DNA from: Malachius bipustulatus | Lineage: Eukaryota > Arthropoda > Insecta > Coleoptera > Melyridae | Length of the DNA stretch: 64,000 nucleotides | Direction: 5' to 3' | Assembly: GCA_910589415.1 (NCBI GenBank) | Contig: OU342639.1 | Span: 22,514,268-22,578,267 of the forward strand | In this document: piece after piece, positions 47,440 through 58,489 of the stretch | How positions within the stretch are numbered: the first letter of the stretch is position 1 | Layout: the number at the start of each line of letters is the position of its first letter | Translations under genes and position numbers: made by a program | Notes under the pieces: model-generated | Seen by the model: only the letters and a program-made list of their open reading frames with translations | What the model was told of the DNA's origin: nothing | The model's database searches: none

Positions 47440-48470
47440 ATATTGTTCCAAAACTTTGAAGCTTTAAAGCTGCAGGACAATCAAAATGAATAAATTGCTA
47501 CAATAGAACCCGTAAAGTTATTTCATGTTCTCATAAAGACTCCCCCGCGTATATGATTTCAAAGGAGCTAGGAATATCTAAAATATGATATAACATAACG
47601 AGCTGGCTGCTGGCTGACATGTTTTCTTTTCTGTCATGATTCAAACGTAATGTGAAAGTGAGAGGTAGATCAGAATCCTATTTCGTTACGCAACGTTTGT
47701 TACGTGAGTCTTGACATACCCTCTACCAGTTATCACTGTTGCGACATTATTAATAAGTGGTCGTTTTCGGACAGCCGTTGAGGGTTCTAATATCAACCTA
47801 ATAACACCCAACTACAAGTTACGAAATTACGTTCCTAAATAGTTTTCGATCATCATCAAGCCCTAAATTCATAATAATATAGGTAAGCTAAGGAAAACCC
47901 TCGCGCCATTAACAAGTCCACCGTCGACTCAGAGAGTGAAGGAATCCCCCTTGCGACAAATAATTTCTCGTGTATCAAGGCGGTTAGTTTAAATCTTGGA
48001 TTCCTTGCTAGGGCGATATCTTACTGGCACAGTGCCCCAAAACCCTGCGTTATCGCTAATAAAAATGACGAGTTTATCAAGCAAAAAATCCAGTAAGAAA
48101 TAACTAAAGTCAGGTTAATGTTGGGTTAAGAGGATTTTTCACTGCTTTCGGTATTTTAAAAGAAAAAAAAAAAACTAGTCTCAGAGAGAAAGTGTAACGA
48201 TGACAGGACGGGGGCATCTGGGTGAAAGGAAACCGAATTAAATCGGCCGGCGGTCCTCGCCAAGGAAGCAACTGAACAGAAATGAAGGTTAAATAGTTAA
48301 AGAGAACCGGAGAGGGCTGAATCTATGGCGAATGAGGAATTGATTCGGGTGAAGGAGAATAAGACGTAGTCGGAAAGTGGAGTAGCGCAACGACTGGCCG
48401 TGGCCGGCCTCCGGTCCTATATCCCCGGCAGCAGTTCGGTGCAGACATTATGACGACCTAGAGGACATCC
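47440..48470. other. Unrecognised; GC-rich from 48180
   Basis: 48180-48470 is distinctly less AT-rich than its surroundings and precedes a short frame at 48471. It could be a host 5' region. No core promoter element is convincing. Confidence 0.35.
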
Positions 48471-48536
48471 ATGGCGCGCCGTCTACTTCTGCTGCTTGTA
48501 CAACTACGTTGCCAACTCGCATCAATCCGCCCTTTT
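48471..48536 (+). other. Speculative first coding exon with signal-like peptide
   Basis: CCATGG gives a good initiation context at 48471. The 22 codons read MARRLLLLLVQLRCQLASIR and end at GTATGT (48537), which resembles a 5' splice site. A leucine core after two arginines looks like a signal peptide. No downstream exon was identified, so this is only a candidate. Confidence 0.18.
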
Positions 48537-48539
48537 GTA

Positions 48540-50504
48540 TGTATATTATTCACTCTACCATGTTTCCTAGTATATGACCAGTAAATTCCTCCTGGATTTA
48601 AGATAAAAGTCTTTCGTATCCTTAAACATAATTATTATCAGTTTTTGGAAAATTTGATGTCTTCCAGTCAGATTCAATGATACCAAAATCAATAGCCCTT
48701 TCATTCTTTGCTGAAACAAATATTATCCCGAAAGAATCGTTCAATTATAAGGGGTTTTGCAGGTTTTGCATCGGATCACTCACAGCCGTCGTGCGGAAAA
48801 TCACTTTTCTTTTATGTTTTATACAACCTATGTTATACGTATACTAACATTAGGTGTGCTTATACTCCCGGAGTCTATTGTGTTTTCTATAAATTACTGT
48901 GTTATCCTATTAACAGTTCTTCTACAGGGTCCAGCATAAATCATATCTCTAGTTGGTTTTCTATAATAACTTTGTTGCTATATGCTGTATTCCTGACCAA
49001 ACAAAATGTTCATGTTATATTATGTTTGTGAAGAAACAACATCAAAAATTATTTCTCATTGAGAAATAAAAAAGAAAGAAAAAAAGAAGAAAAAACAAAA
49101 AACAAAATTTTCGTAAATAAGTCCAGACCTGTTTAAAGTAAGCCGGTTGAGCGATTTTCTCGCATTTTGTTGTTTAGTTAATGCTTTGTTAAAACGAGAG
49201 ATTAAATATAAATTTGTTGCAGAGTTGTGAGCATGCTGTCCTGAGAACAGTTGCAGCAATTCGATCAGGCCCAGAAGTTTTATTCTGATGCCGAGTTTGT
49301 TGGTGGTAAGGAGAGCTCGATGAATAGATTTACGAGCTATTGGTCCAGTGGTATTTGATTTTACTCCAATTTATTTACATAAAGTACAATGATGTTTATG
49401 CACTAAAGCAGATCGTATTTTATTTGCATAAATTATTATGGTCTATTACTTAATTGATTTTATATTTTGCTATTTTTCAAATTATCCCATTGGTGTATTG
49501 AAAAGGCATTACCTGCATTACAATTTGAGAATACTTCTTGCTTCTATTTCTATTACGTTCACAGTAATACCCAGCAATTAGTGGCTGAGGAAAGTACGTA
49601 GACATACAATCCGTGCCTTGTATATTGTCAGAATTATTTAATTTCCTGTAAATAGACGTGGTGTAATTAATTTGAAGGCTGATTCCGGTAATTGATAATT
49701 CGCATTTCAGTTATTGAACATAACAATCGGACGCGTGCATCCATTAAAGGGTTGATGTCAAAATGGTGCCAGCGGCAGCCTGCAATGAAACGCCGGTAAT
49801 GAATGCCGCCCCCCTTGCCATACGTGTGCCCACTGCCCACGCCGCCTCCGGGAGTAACTGTTAGCCGTTTTCAGTTTGTTCGGTAATCAACAGACTTCTA
49901 ACATACACGGCCATCAAAAGGAAATCCTGTAGCGTAATTATTATCGGCTTTTATGTATAAAATTTCAAACAAGTATCCATATACCTACGATAAAATTGGC
50001 TGTTTCGTGCAGCTTCAAATAAAATAAAGACCGCGAGTTGTAAGAAGATTATATTGAAATACCGTGGATTCATTTCCAATCCATTTATAAGTGGATTTTC
50101 CCAATCAGTAGGTGTCGTGATTATTTTATCCACGTGGGTGATCCAATTACGGAACCCGAGCAACAAACTTTGAAACAGTGACTAACGAGGAAAATAAAAT
50201 ACCGCTGCCTTCCTATTAGTGTGTTTAATTTTCTGTCGATATTTCAATCTTGGATACACAACATTATTTTCGGAGGGCAACAAAAGGAAATTTAATACTG
50301 TTTGCTATATAAGAAAGGTTCAAAATAACTTGGTGATGAAACACACTGGAGTCGATTAAAAGTATGTGACATTTTTCTTTTGAGGAAATTTAATACTTCA
50401 TTTTAATTCTTAAGTTTCGAAAAAGTGAATCTTCCATATCCATCTCCTTCACATATATTTATAATACTCGTTGACTCATTAAGGTTGCCAATATTGTCAC
50501 ATAA
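48540..50504. other. Unrecognised
   Basis: 49740-49860 is a GC-rich patch, perhaps host non-coding sequence. Frames at 48708-49031 carry no motif. Confidence 0.4.
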
Positions 50505-50512
50505 ATCTATTC
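50505..50512. repeat. Left 8-bp target duplication of the hAT-type element
   Basis: ATCTATTC, repeated exactly at 51768-51775. Confidence 0.9.
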
Positions 50513-51767
50513 CAGTGACGGCTCGTGCTTCAAAAAATTGGGTCGGCCAGCCAATGGTGGAAATAAAATGTACGACGTTATATGTGGGAGGGGGGGGGGG
50601 GGGCCGGGGACAAGGCTCCCGCGGAAAATGCAATGCAGGCGATTTTTTTTACGGTTCAAGGTCACGCGAATTCCCTTAAGTTCAAAATTTACTTATATGT
50701 AAAAATAGGAAAAATCGTCGAATAGGAAAAATAGATGAAGAAAGTAATAAAATAAAAATGTGCTTTTGCTTGAGTCACTGAATGAATGCAATAATATTAT
50801 GCTATGCATGCATTGACACCATATGGATGGATAACACGCGCGGTACGGCTAGCCGACCCTGGCCCTGCATGGCTACTAACTGGCGCTGGCTGGTAGGTAT
50901 AAGCGTATTAAGGATAAAGAAGTACAGGCATTGAAGATTTCATTATTATTTTCCATTCTAGGAATTTATATCTATTGAATCCCTTCCGTAAAACGGTATT
51001 TTTAGTTTATTTTTTATTCCAAAAATATTAATGAAAGTGTAGTAGGTGCGCAGTTGACTTGACAATATCGGTAGTTTGCGAATTCTAATACCTAGTTATT
51101 TTTTTTTAATTGCATAAAATAGGTAAACAAACTCGCACACTGAGATTAAATAAATAAATTAATAAATTAATCTTAAATAATTAATTAATAAATAATAAAT
51201 CTACTAAATTAATTAAATAAATCTCTAAAAAGCAATTTGGCAAGCAAGAAACACATTTTTTGTTTCTGTTACTACAAGTTGCATTTTCTTAAAAAAATAT
51301 TAATAAAAATGCGTTCGACACCATCCCAATAATGCAGCGAGGATCACCCAAGAGAAGAGCGCCTGATAGATAGAGACCCAAGTACGGCCAGGAGGCTCTC
51401 GGCCGACCCTGTGTGGAATACGCTACGCCGGCCGTGCACTGTAACTCTGTGGTTTGGAAGCGACACAGTTTGTGTGCCGTAGGTCTTTGATTAACCAGCA
51501 TTCTCGCGCCCAGCATCGGCCAGCCGACCTTACCATTTATTTTCAACTTATGGATCACTCGCGCTATTCACTATAATAGCTCTGCACTACACTTTTGCTT
51601 TTTGCTCAGATTTTTAGGCAAGAAAAAACATTAAAGGGTATTATTGAAAGCTCTCAGAAATTAAAATCAAGTTTATTTTATTATTTTCTAAAAAATAATG
51701 TTATTTTACTGGTGCAGTGGTTTGGGTCGGCCGGGCCGACCTTGCCGTCCCTGACGAGCCGTCACTG
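50513..51767. mobile_element. Non-autonomous hAT-type element, 1255 bp
   Basis: Ends are CAGTGACGGCTCGT (50513-50526) and its reverse complement (51754-51767), flanked by an exact 8-bp duplication ATCTATTC. Short CAGTG-type ends with 8-bp duplications define the hAT superfamily. GGTCGGCC-like blocks recur just inside both ends and are plausible transposase binding sites. The interior holds a 14-G run (50590-50603), an AT-only tract (51140-51230) and one 90-codon minus-strand frame (51289-51558) without hAT transposase motifs. It therefore depends on an enzyme supplied elsewhere. Confidence 0.9.
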
Positions 51768-52327
51768 ATCTATTCCCGATCGTGAGCTCAATTAATGCAT
51801 CTGATTTTTGTCTGGAGTCCCCACTAACCTTGCTGGTCATCATGCCAAGGATTAGAATTAAAGTCGTTTATTTTTAGCTCGAAGAATGACCTACCTGAAC
51901 TTCTGAGAAAGAGCAAATGTCGTAGGTCTGTTCTTGAGGAACCAATATGATAAGCCCAATAAATACAACATACTTGGCCCGTTGTACTTATAATAAACGG
52001 ACTGATCTTGATGAGGACTGACTAAAAGAAACGGTAGTTCGAAGGCAGCCGAAATTTCTCGAGGCAAGACTAGAGTTTGTGCGTGAGCTGCTTAGTAAAT
52101 GTTTGAACTCCTCAGGGTGTCTTATAATGTTTGTTGTAATTTTGTTACATCATCAAGTGTGATGATCGCATTCGCTGATGGGGATGAGGTTAGGTCATAA
52201 TTTTTATAAAACGTACTTAAGTCATATGCTGTCATACTTGATCCCCTTTTCACGTTTCACCCCCATCAGCGCTTTAATATAGAAAGAGCTATATTGTTCT
52301 GCACTTTGGTCAGATCTGAATACATCA
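51768..52327. other. 8-bp duplication, then unrecognised sequence
   Basis: 51768-51775 is the right hAT target duplication. The rest may be the eroded 5' part of the non-LTR element that follows, but no ORF1 motif is visible. Confidence 0.4.
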
Positions 52328-52555
52328 ATGTTACAATTTGAGGGTTCTCCAAAGCGTGTCTTCATCAACGAACATCTTTCACCCTACTACAAGATTTTGT
52401 TCAGGCAGTCGAGACAGTTTTGTAAGGATCGAAATTTCAAATATTGTTGGGTGTCCAATTGCCGGATTTTGATCAAGAGAAATGAAGCGGCTAGGACCAT
52501 TGCAGTTATCAGTGAGGAGATTCTGCTGAAGCTTTCCTCTTCGTTATCTTCTTAA
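52328..52555 (+). pseudogene. C-terminal part of ORF1 of the 52-55 kb non-LTR element
   Basis: The frame contains RVFINEHLSPYYKILFRQSR and YCWVSNCRILIKRNEAARTI, ending in ISEEILLKL. This matches the C-terminal domain of CR1/Jockey ORF1 proteins (INExLTxxxxxLfxxxrxxxkxxxxkyxWxxnGxIlvrk...I.I.s..dL.kL). In-frame stops occur just upstream (TAG at 52280), so the element is 5'-truncated or ORF1 is broken. It stops at TAA 52553-52555, in the same frame as ORF2. Confidence 0.65.
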
Positions 52556-52579
52556 GGGTTGATTAAATTATAATACGAG

Positions 52580-55471
52580 TTGTACCATTTGTGGAAAGTT
52601 GTGGCTGACTTCGGAGACCTAAGCTTCTATTTTCAAAATGTTCGAGGTCTTCGGAGTAAGACTGGTGATTTTTACAGGGAAGTTTGTGCTGCTGAATATG
52701 ATGTGGTATGTCTTGTTGAGACCTGGTTGCAGGATGGAATTGGTGATGATGAGTTGTTTCCGGCCAATTATAATGTGTTTAGAATTGATCGCGATCGAGT
52801 TTTGACCGGGAAGAGTGATGGTGGTGGTGTGCTTATCGCGGTTAGGGACTCATTAAGTGCCTCTATAGAAAAATGGTCTTGTACAGGGATTGTTGAGGAG
52901 GTGTGGGTGGCAGTCGGCGATGGGGTAAGCTCTAAACTTTTAATCTGTTGTGTGTATGTACCCCCATATGCAACTGACAATTGTCTGAGTGAGCATTTAT
53001 CTAAACTTGAACAAGTTATTTTGAATAATAAAAATCAGTGTGTCATAGTTGGGGATTATAATCTGAGTACCATAAATTGGGAGTATTCTGCTCCAGACGT
53101 GGGCTGCCTACCTATGTTTCCTTCTAACTTGATGAATGATACTTTTATAAATACATTCTCAATTCTTGACCTTCATCAGTTTAACCTAATTAAAAATGTA
53201 CGTGGTAGGGTGCTAGATTTAGTAATGTCGCCTACGCTCAGTATGAGGGTCACTCATTGTGATGCGCCTATGGTGAGCGAGGATGGGCATCATATGGCCC
53301 TGGATATTTGTGTAAAGGTTTCGATCACTAAGTGTTTAAACAATAGGCCATTTAAAAGATTCAACTTTAAGAAAGGAGATTATTACCAGATAAATCAAAA
53401 ATTGAGCTCCTACGATTGGCGATCACTTTTTTTGGATAAAAATGTGAATGAATGTGTGAATTTGTTGTATATTGTATTAAACGAATTAATTGATGAGCAC
53501 ATCCCTAGTGTTGTTTGTAATCGAGGCAAGTTCCCTAGATGGTTCTCGGCTGGCACGATTAAGTTGATCAGGGAAAAGAATAAGATTCATAGGAAATGGA
53601 AGAAGTTTAGAAGGGAGATGGATTATTCTGACTTCTCGCAGCTGCGTAGGAGGGTAAAAGCCTCCCTCAAGGGTGATTATAGGGCATACATTTGCGCCTC
53701 GGAGGACGGACTTAGGGACAACGTAAAAAGGTTTTGGTCCTTTATATCTGGCAGACGGTGGTCAACAAAATATCCCTCAACTATGCACTATAACGGCGAG
53801 GTGGCTAGCGACGGTCCGGCTATTAGTGGTATTTTTTCCAAATATTTTAGTTCTGTCTATGAAAGAGCGGATCTACTGGTTTTGATTAGCAAGTCACAAT
53901 CTCTGTCAAGTATCGTTTTGCCGTCTGTGGAGAGAGGTTGGGTTGAGGCCGCCATTGGGAAACTCGATATGAGCAAGGGCCCTGGCCCTGACGGGATCCC
54001 TGCGTTTTTCATCAGATCTTGTGCGAATTCGATCATCACCCCTTTGCTGCTGCTCTATAATGTCGCTTTAAAGCAGGGTGTTTTCCCTTTAAAATGGAAG
54101 ATCGCTCAGGTTGTCCCGGTGTTCAAATCTGGAGATAAAAGTGATGTTCAAAATTATCGCCCAATTTCTCTCTTGTCTCATTTTGGAAAAATATTTGAGA
54201 GTATTCTAACTATGGTTCTGTTCTTTGATGTAAAAAATATTATTTCAAGGGATCAACATGGCTTCTTTCCCGGTAGATCAATTGTTACCAACATTATGCC
54301 ATTCGTGCAGAGTACCTACGACACAATGGAACGGGGTGGATCCGTGTGTGCGGTATATACGGATTTTTCTAAAGCGTTCGATAGGGTTCACCATTTGACC
54401 CTTTTAGCTAAGCTTGAAACCCTTGGAGTACATGGTAATCTTTTGACGTTACTTGCATCGTACTTAAGTGGAAGGGAACAGTTTGTTGAATTGAATTGTG
54501 CTCGATCCCCTACCGTGGCTGTGACGTCAGGGGTCCCCCAGGGTTCTCATCTCGGTCCCCTTCTGTTCTCTCTGTACATAAATGACATCGAACAGTGCTT
54601 CAAATCAGCTAATTTCAAGCTTTATGCTGATGATATGAAAATATATATGGAGGTGTCGGACGAGACTCACTTTAGACTTTTTCAGAGCAACCTTGAACGA
54701 TTGGATGCCTATTGCTGTGTGAACAGACTTAAACTTAATCCTCTGAAATGCAAGCAAATAACCTTCTCACGTAAGAGGGACCCACCTTGTCATAATTTGT
54801 CTCTTTCTGGACACAATCTGTCTATTGCAAATGAGGTGAGAGATCTGGGTGTGCTACTTGACTCTAGACTTACGTTTGAGTCTCATATTTGTGGTGTGGT
54901 TCGGGAAGCCTATAAAATGTTAGGTGTTGTGTTGAGGTCGACGAGAGAGTTCAGGAGATCAGAATCGGTTATTGCCGTGTACTTCTCGGTAGTGAGATCT
55001 CGTTTGGAGTACGCCTCGGCGGTCTGGAGTCCAATGTATGATAGATACGTACAGCAGATGGAGAGGGTTCAGAGAAAACTGATTAGGAACCTGAATTTTA
55101 GGTACCATAAAAACAGAGGCTCCTTTTCCTATGATCAGAACTTATCTTTTTACAGAGTAGATTCGTTGTCCTTGAGGCGGTCCTTAAGTGGCGTTTGCTT
55201 CATTTATAAATTAATATATAGTATGGTGGACTGTGAAGAGTGCTTGAGCTTTTTAAACTTTAATTGTTCTCCATATTCCTTACGTCAGAGACACATGCTG
55301 TATGCTGATCTGACATCTTGTAGTACAAATTTTTATTTGAACTCACCTTTGATAAGATGTGTCAGGCATTTCAATGAGGTTGAACTTGCTTCTGCCGGGT
55401 CTGCTTCTTCTTCTTCTTCATTTCTGTCATTTAAAAGAAAGGCCGCACATTTTTTGAGGCTTTGTGCGTGA
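52580..55471 (+). CDS. Uninterrupted ORF2 of a CR1/Jockey-like retrotransposon (endonuclease-RT)
   Basis: 963 codons without a stop. The N-terminal AP-type endonuclease nicks target DNA: FQNVRGLRSK (residues 18-27), VETW (Glu47), SDGGG (79-83), VYVPP (125-129), GDYN (158-161) and EDGHHMALD. The reverse transcriptase copies the RNA at the nick: GPGPDGIPAFFI, PVFKSGDKSDVQNYRPISLL, YTDFSKAFDRVHH (catalytic Asp near 595), SGVPQGSHLGPLLF, YADD (682-685). A thumb and a C-terminal SRLEYASAVWSP...RVQRKLIRNL region follow. There is no RNase H. The open frame begins with TTG; the first in-frame ATG is near codon 179, inside the endonuclease, so initiation must be unusual or the ATG was lost. ORF1's end lies 24 bp upstream in the same frame. 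Confidence 0.92.
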   Translation: MYHLWKVVADFGDLSFYFQNVRGLRSKTGDFYREVCAAEYDVVCLVETWLQDGIGDDELFPANYNVFRIDRDRVLTGKSDGGGVLIAVRDSLSASIEKWSCTGIVEEVWVAVGDGVSSKLLICCVYVPPYATDNCLSEHLSKLEQVILNNKNQCVIVGDYNLSTINWEYSAPDVGCLPMFPSNLMNDTFINTFSILDLHQFNLIKNVRGRVLDLVMSPTLSMRVTHCDAPMVSEDGHHMALDICVKVSITKCLNNRPFKRFNFKKGDYYQINQKLSSYDWRSLFLDKNVNECVNLLYIVLNELIDEHIPSVVCNRGKFPRWFSAGTIKLIREKNKIHRKWKKFRREMDYSDFSQLRRRVKASLKGDYRAYICASEDGLRDNVKRFWSFISGRRWSTKYPSTMHYNGEVASDGPAISGIFSKYFSSVYERADLLVLISKSQSLSSIVLPSVERGWVEAAIGKLDMSKGPGPDGIPAFFIRSCANSIITPLLLLYNVALKQGVFPLKWKIAQVVPVFKSGDKSDVQNYRPISLLSHFGKIFESILTMVLFFDVKNIISRDQHGFFPGRSIVTNIMPFVQSTYDTMERGGSVCAVYTDFSKAFDRVHHLTLLAKLETLGVHGNLLTLLASYLSGREQFVELNCARSPTVAVTSGVPQGSHLGPLLFSLYINDIEQCFKSANFKLYADDMKIYMEVSDETHFRLFQSNLERLDAYCCVNRLKLNPLKCKQITFSRKRDPPCHNLSLSGHNLSIANEVRDLGVLLDSRLTFESHICGVVREAYKMLGVVLRSTREFRRSESVIAVYFSVVRSRLEYASAVWSPMYDRYVQQMERVQRKLIRNLNFRYHKNRGSFSYDQNLSFYRVDSLSLRRSLSGVCFIYKLIYSMVDCEECLSFLNFNCSPYSLRQRHMLYADLTSCSTNFYLNSPLIRCVRHFNEVELASAGSASSSSSFLSFKRKAAHFLRLCA

Positions 55472-55700
55472 CCGAGAATTCGTTCGGGAACTTGCTTCCT
55501 CTTTTTGGTTTTTAGCTTCCTTGTTGTTTATTATTTGTTTAGTTTAGTTTAGCTTACGTTATTTTTGCTTGTTATTATATACAAGCATTTCTGTTGTTTT
55601 GAGGCTGATGTTTTTGTATTGTTGTAATGTTAAGTTGTGTCATCCTATATTGGGTCATTATTGTGATCTGTTGGATGACCTTACTCTATAAATAAATAAA
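55472..55700 (+). other. 3' UTR and AAATAAATAAA tail of the 52-55 kb element
   Basis: T-rich non-coding sequence after the ORF2 stop, ending in a short AATA-type repeat at about 55688-55699, as expected for a 3' tail. No target duplication was established because the 5' boundary is unclear. Confidence 0.5.
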
Positions 55701-57912
55701 AATATCCAATTTTTGAATCAGTTTATTGGGCAATATCGGAGACGATGTTGATCGATCCCGTATGAGTGCTGCATCGCCTGTCACATTTACAGGTTTCACA
55801 TAGGTTTCGGGTGGATTGCCTGAATTGTTTTTCAGACAAAACTACTTTAAAACTAAGAATAACTCGATTCTAATCTAACTCTGGAACTTTGGTCAACACT
55901 TTTCCCCCATATTTTGAGGACTAGGCATCAGGAGGTTTCTTTGTGAAAATCACGGCAGTTTGCGAGCGAAATTAATCGCCATACTAGGTGATGTTCCCTG
56001 AGGATCGTTATGAGTTTGTCTAAAAGTCTGTGCGCTAAAAATACGGGAACTCCGATTACCCTCCACGCTACTTGGAAAATTTTACAATGCACGATGTTGT
56101 GAGTGTACAATAATGAACGAAGGAGGGGATTTGGTGTACTCCGTAGTATGTAACTATCCTTTTGCGTTCGGTAATTGTCACTCTTCTAAATGCGTAGTAC
56201 TAAATAGAAACCAGAAAAGAAGAAATACTAAGATAACTCAACAGTGGTGTCCAAATGGAAGAAACCTCGGCAATTTGCATGAGGTAAGGCTTACCTACAT
56301 AAACTAACATACTGATGCGGAGGAGGGTTTCCAAGATCAAACCTCTCCTAGAACAGATAGTAATCATGCAATAAATAAATCTTATTTTTGCTTGCTACAG
56401 TAGGGGAAGTAGCTAGCAACTATTTGGTACCCCAGAAATCAGACGATAGACACAGCCTTGCTTAAGAGGCTAAAAAAATCTGTAAAATGAACAAACATTT
56501 CCGGTGATAAATATTAACCAATAACAGCGATAGCCTTAAAATAATAATAAATAATCGTTTTACTTCTTATCCCCTTCTGTCTTAATTTCTTCACATTGCT
56601 GTCATTTCTTTCACTGAGTAATAAACGCAGCTAAAGCTCTTCTATGATAGTCTGCTCTTTTATTCTGTTGATTGTCACTAAGTCAACTAAACTACAATCC
56701 TCTCTTATAATAACAATCCACTGTTTACTTACCAGCCTTCTCTCTCTTAGTAGCTTTCCTTGCTAATATCACCTCCACCAACTAACTTATTACTTCACTA
56801 ATTGTCTAACTGAACTAATTCTGATGAGATTCTACACTTACCAGACTATGCGCTGATTAGCGCATTCATTATATACCATTGCAGTTGACGTTTGATATCG
56901 TTCAAATCGAACAGCTATCGCAATCGAGAGTCTAAATTCATTCTAGAGTTTGGGGTTCAGAAACTCTAATGTACACTACTGTCATTTCATGAGAACTGTC
57001 TAGAACAGCTGAAGCATGCTCCAGACGACTGTAGAAATCAAGCCAGAATTACCTCTAGTGGAATAAGAACAAGCAAGATATCTCGTAACCTCGTTTCACA
57101 AATGTAAACAAATTTTTATTATAGGTATTCCTCGTAACAATATAATATTTCTGAAACGATAAAGAATTTAAGATATTAATGGTTGCTAATTTAAAAATAT
57201 CGTAGGGATGGAATAAATGTTTGTTCGTTTTAGTTTTGAGTGAATTCATCTAGGATTATCTTCAATAGCCGCGGAATCGAGGGCAAGAACAAAGTTGAGA
57301 AAAATTCGAAGTCGAGGAACGTTTTGAAAACGATTCTTTCAACCCCTTAGTTGACAAAAAATTCTTGATTAAAATTTCATATCTCGATGTTGTTATTTAC
57401 GTTTGTATCAAAGGCCATTATGACCAATTTTATGAAACTGTATAGCGGAATCATTCGTGACCAGGATATTTTTCTTCTTCTATTTCTTTTTACATTGATT
57501 CCATCTTTTCAAACTTGTCAAGGTTATATTATTGTCGGGATTTTTTATCTCATATTAAGTGATAAAATATTCAGCTCAGAACTGTTAAAAAATCTCTGTA
57601 ACTCCCTAAACTTCAAAGTGGAATAATCCAATACATATCTGTAATTTGCAAGTGTCCTGAGTATAATATAAAACACCTTAAAATTCCCCGATGTTAAAAA
57701 GAAATTGAATTTCTCCCATTTCCAGGACAAAGTACTAAAGTGGTTTTTATTTCTAATTTCAAATCCGAATGAAAGTGGTGAAATATTTGCCACTAATGAC
57801 ATAAAATCGAATTGATTGAATTTATGATTCGTCAGGTTTTCTCAACAAATATAAAAAAAATATATGATTAGTTATAATTTAGACAGCTCGAGTTTCGAAT
57901 CTTACGATGTTG
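55701..57912. other. 2.2 kb with nothing recognised
   Basis: AT-rich with short frames only. Confidence 0.4.
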
Positions 57913-58089
57913 TTACGGAGAAGAACTAAGATTTTCCAAGATACCAGTTCCGCGTAGCCGGTCACCGGAGCCCAGAATCGACGCTAACGTCTGCGGCTTC
58001 CCGTCGGTGCCGTCGCGGTGCTCAGCACACAGGAATAAGATTAATAGCACCACGATGACAGCTACAGCGATTACGCAAATGTATTTGTT
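57913..58089 (-). CDS. Possible host terminal exon: membrane segment and cytoplasmic tail
   Basis: A minus-strand frame of 58 codons has no ATG but a clear protein-like pattern. The hydrophobic segment ICVIAVAVIVVLLILFLC (first third) is followed by a polar tail containing AEHRDGTDGKPQTLASILG and ending GTGILENLSSSP before TAA 57913-57915. The tail DNA is GC-rich with codon-like structure, unlike the AT-rich surroundings. This looks like the last coding exon of a single-pass membrane protein. A 3' splice site would have to lie near 58055-58090. AGs are present there, but the pyrimidine tract is weak. No family recognised. Confidence 0.35.
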   Translation of the reverse strand, partial: NKYICVIAVAVIVVLLILFLCAEHRDGTDGKPQTLASILGSGDRLRGTGILENLSSSP

Positions 58090-58489
58090 TCAGATTCCTT
58101 TATTAAAACCAACAATTTATAAAATAAAATTACAACCCCAAATTGATTTCGCTCTACGACGCGATATATTTATCGATAAAAGGAAAGCTTTTGCGATGAT
58201 AAATTTTTCCAGTCATTTTATCTCCTTAGAATAATTGTTGTGGAGGTTACAGTACCCATATTTTATTACACTTGACGTATTGTAGATTACATGCTTAACG
58301 AATATCACAAATAATAAAAGCTTCGTTTTATATTATTGGTATTATTATAATACAAGCTGTTCGAAAAGTGTAAGTGCTAATTTTTCGACCGAAGACTTTT
58401 GAAAAAAATTGGAGGCAATTTTGAAGAGCTGGGATGCAAATGTTTTAAATTAATTCCTATAGCATATGAGAGCTCATTTAAAAAGTCTT
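58090..58489. other. Unrecognised
   Basis: May include the 5' part of the mariner-like element that follows. No end was fixed. Confidence 0.35.

Noticed and set aside
48708..49031. A 107-codon gene
   Set aside because: Low-complexity hydrophobic composition typical of AT-rich non-coding DNA.
52768..52980. Antisense gene within ORF2
   Set aside because: Shadow frame opposite the endonuclease domain.
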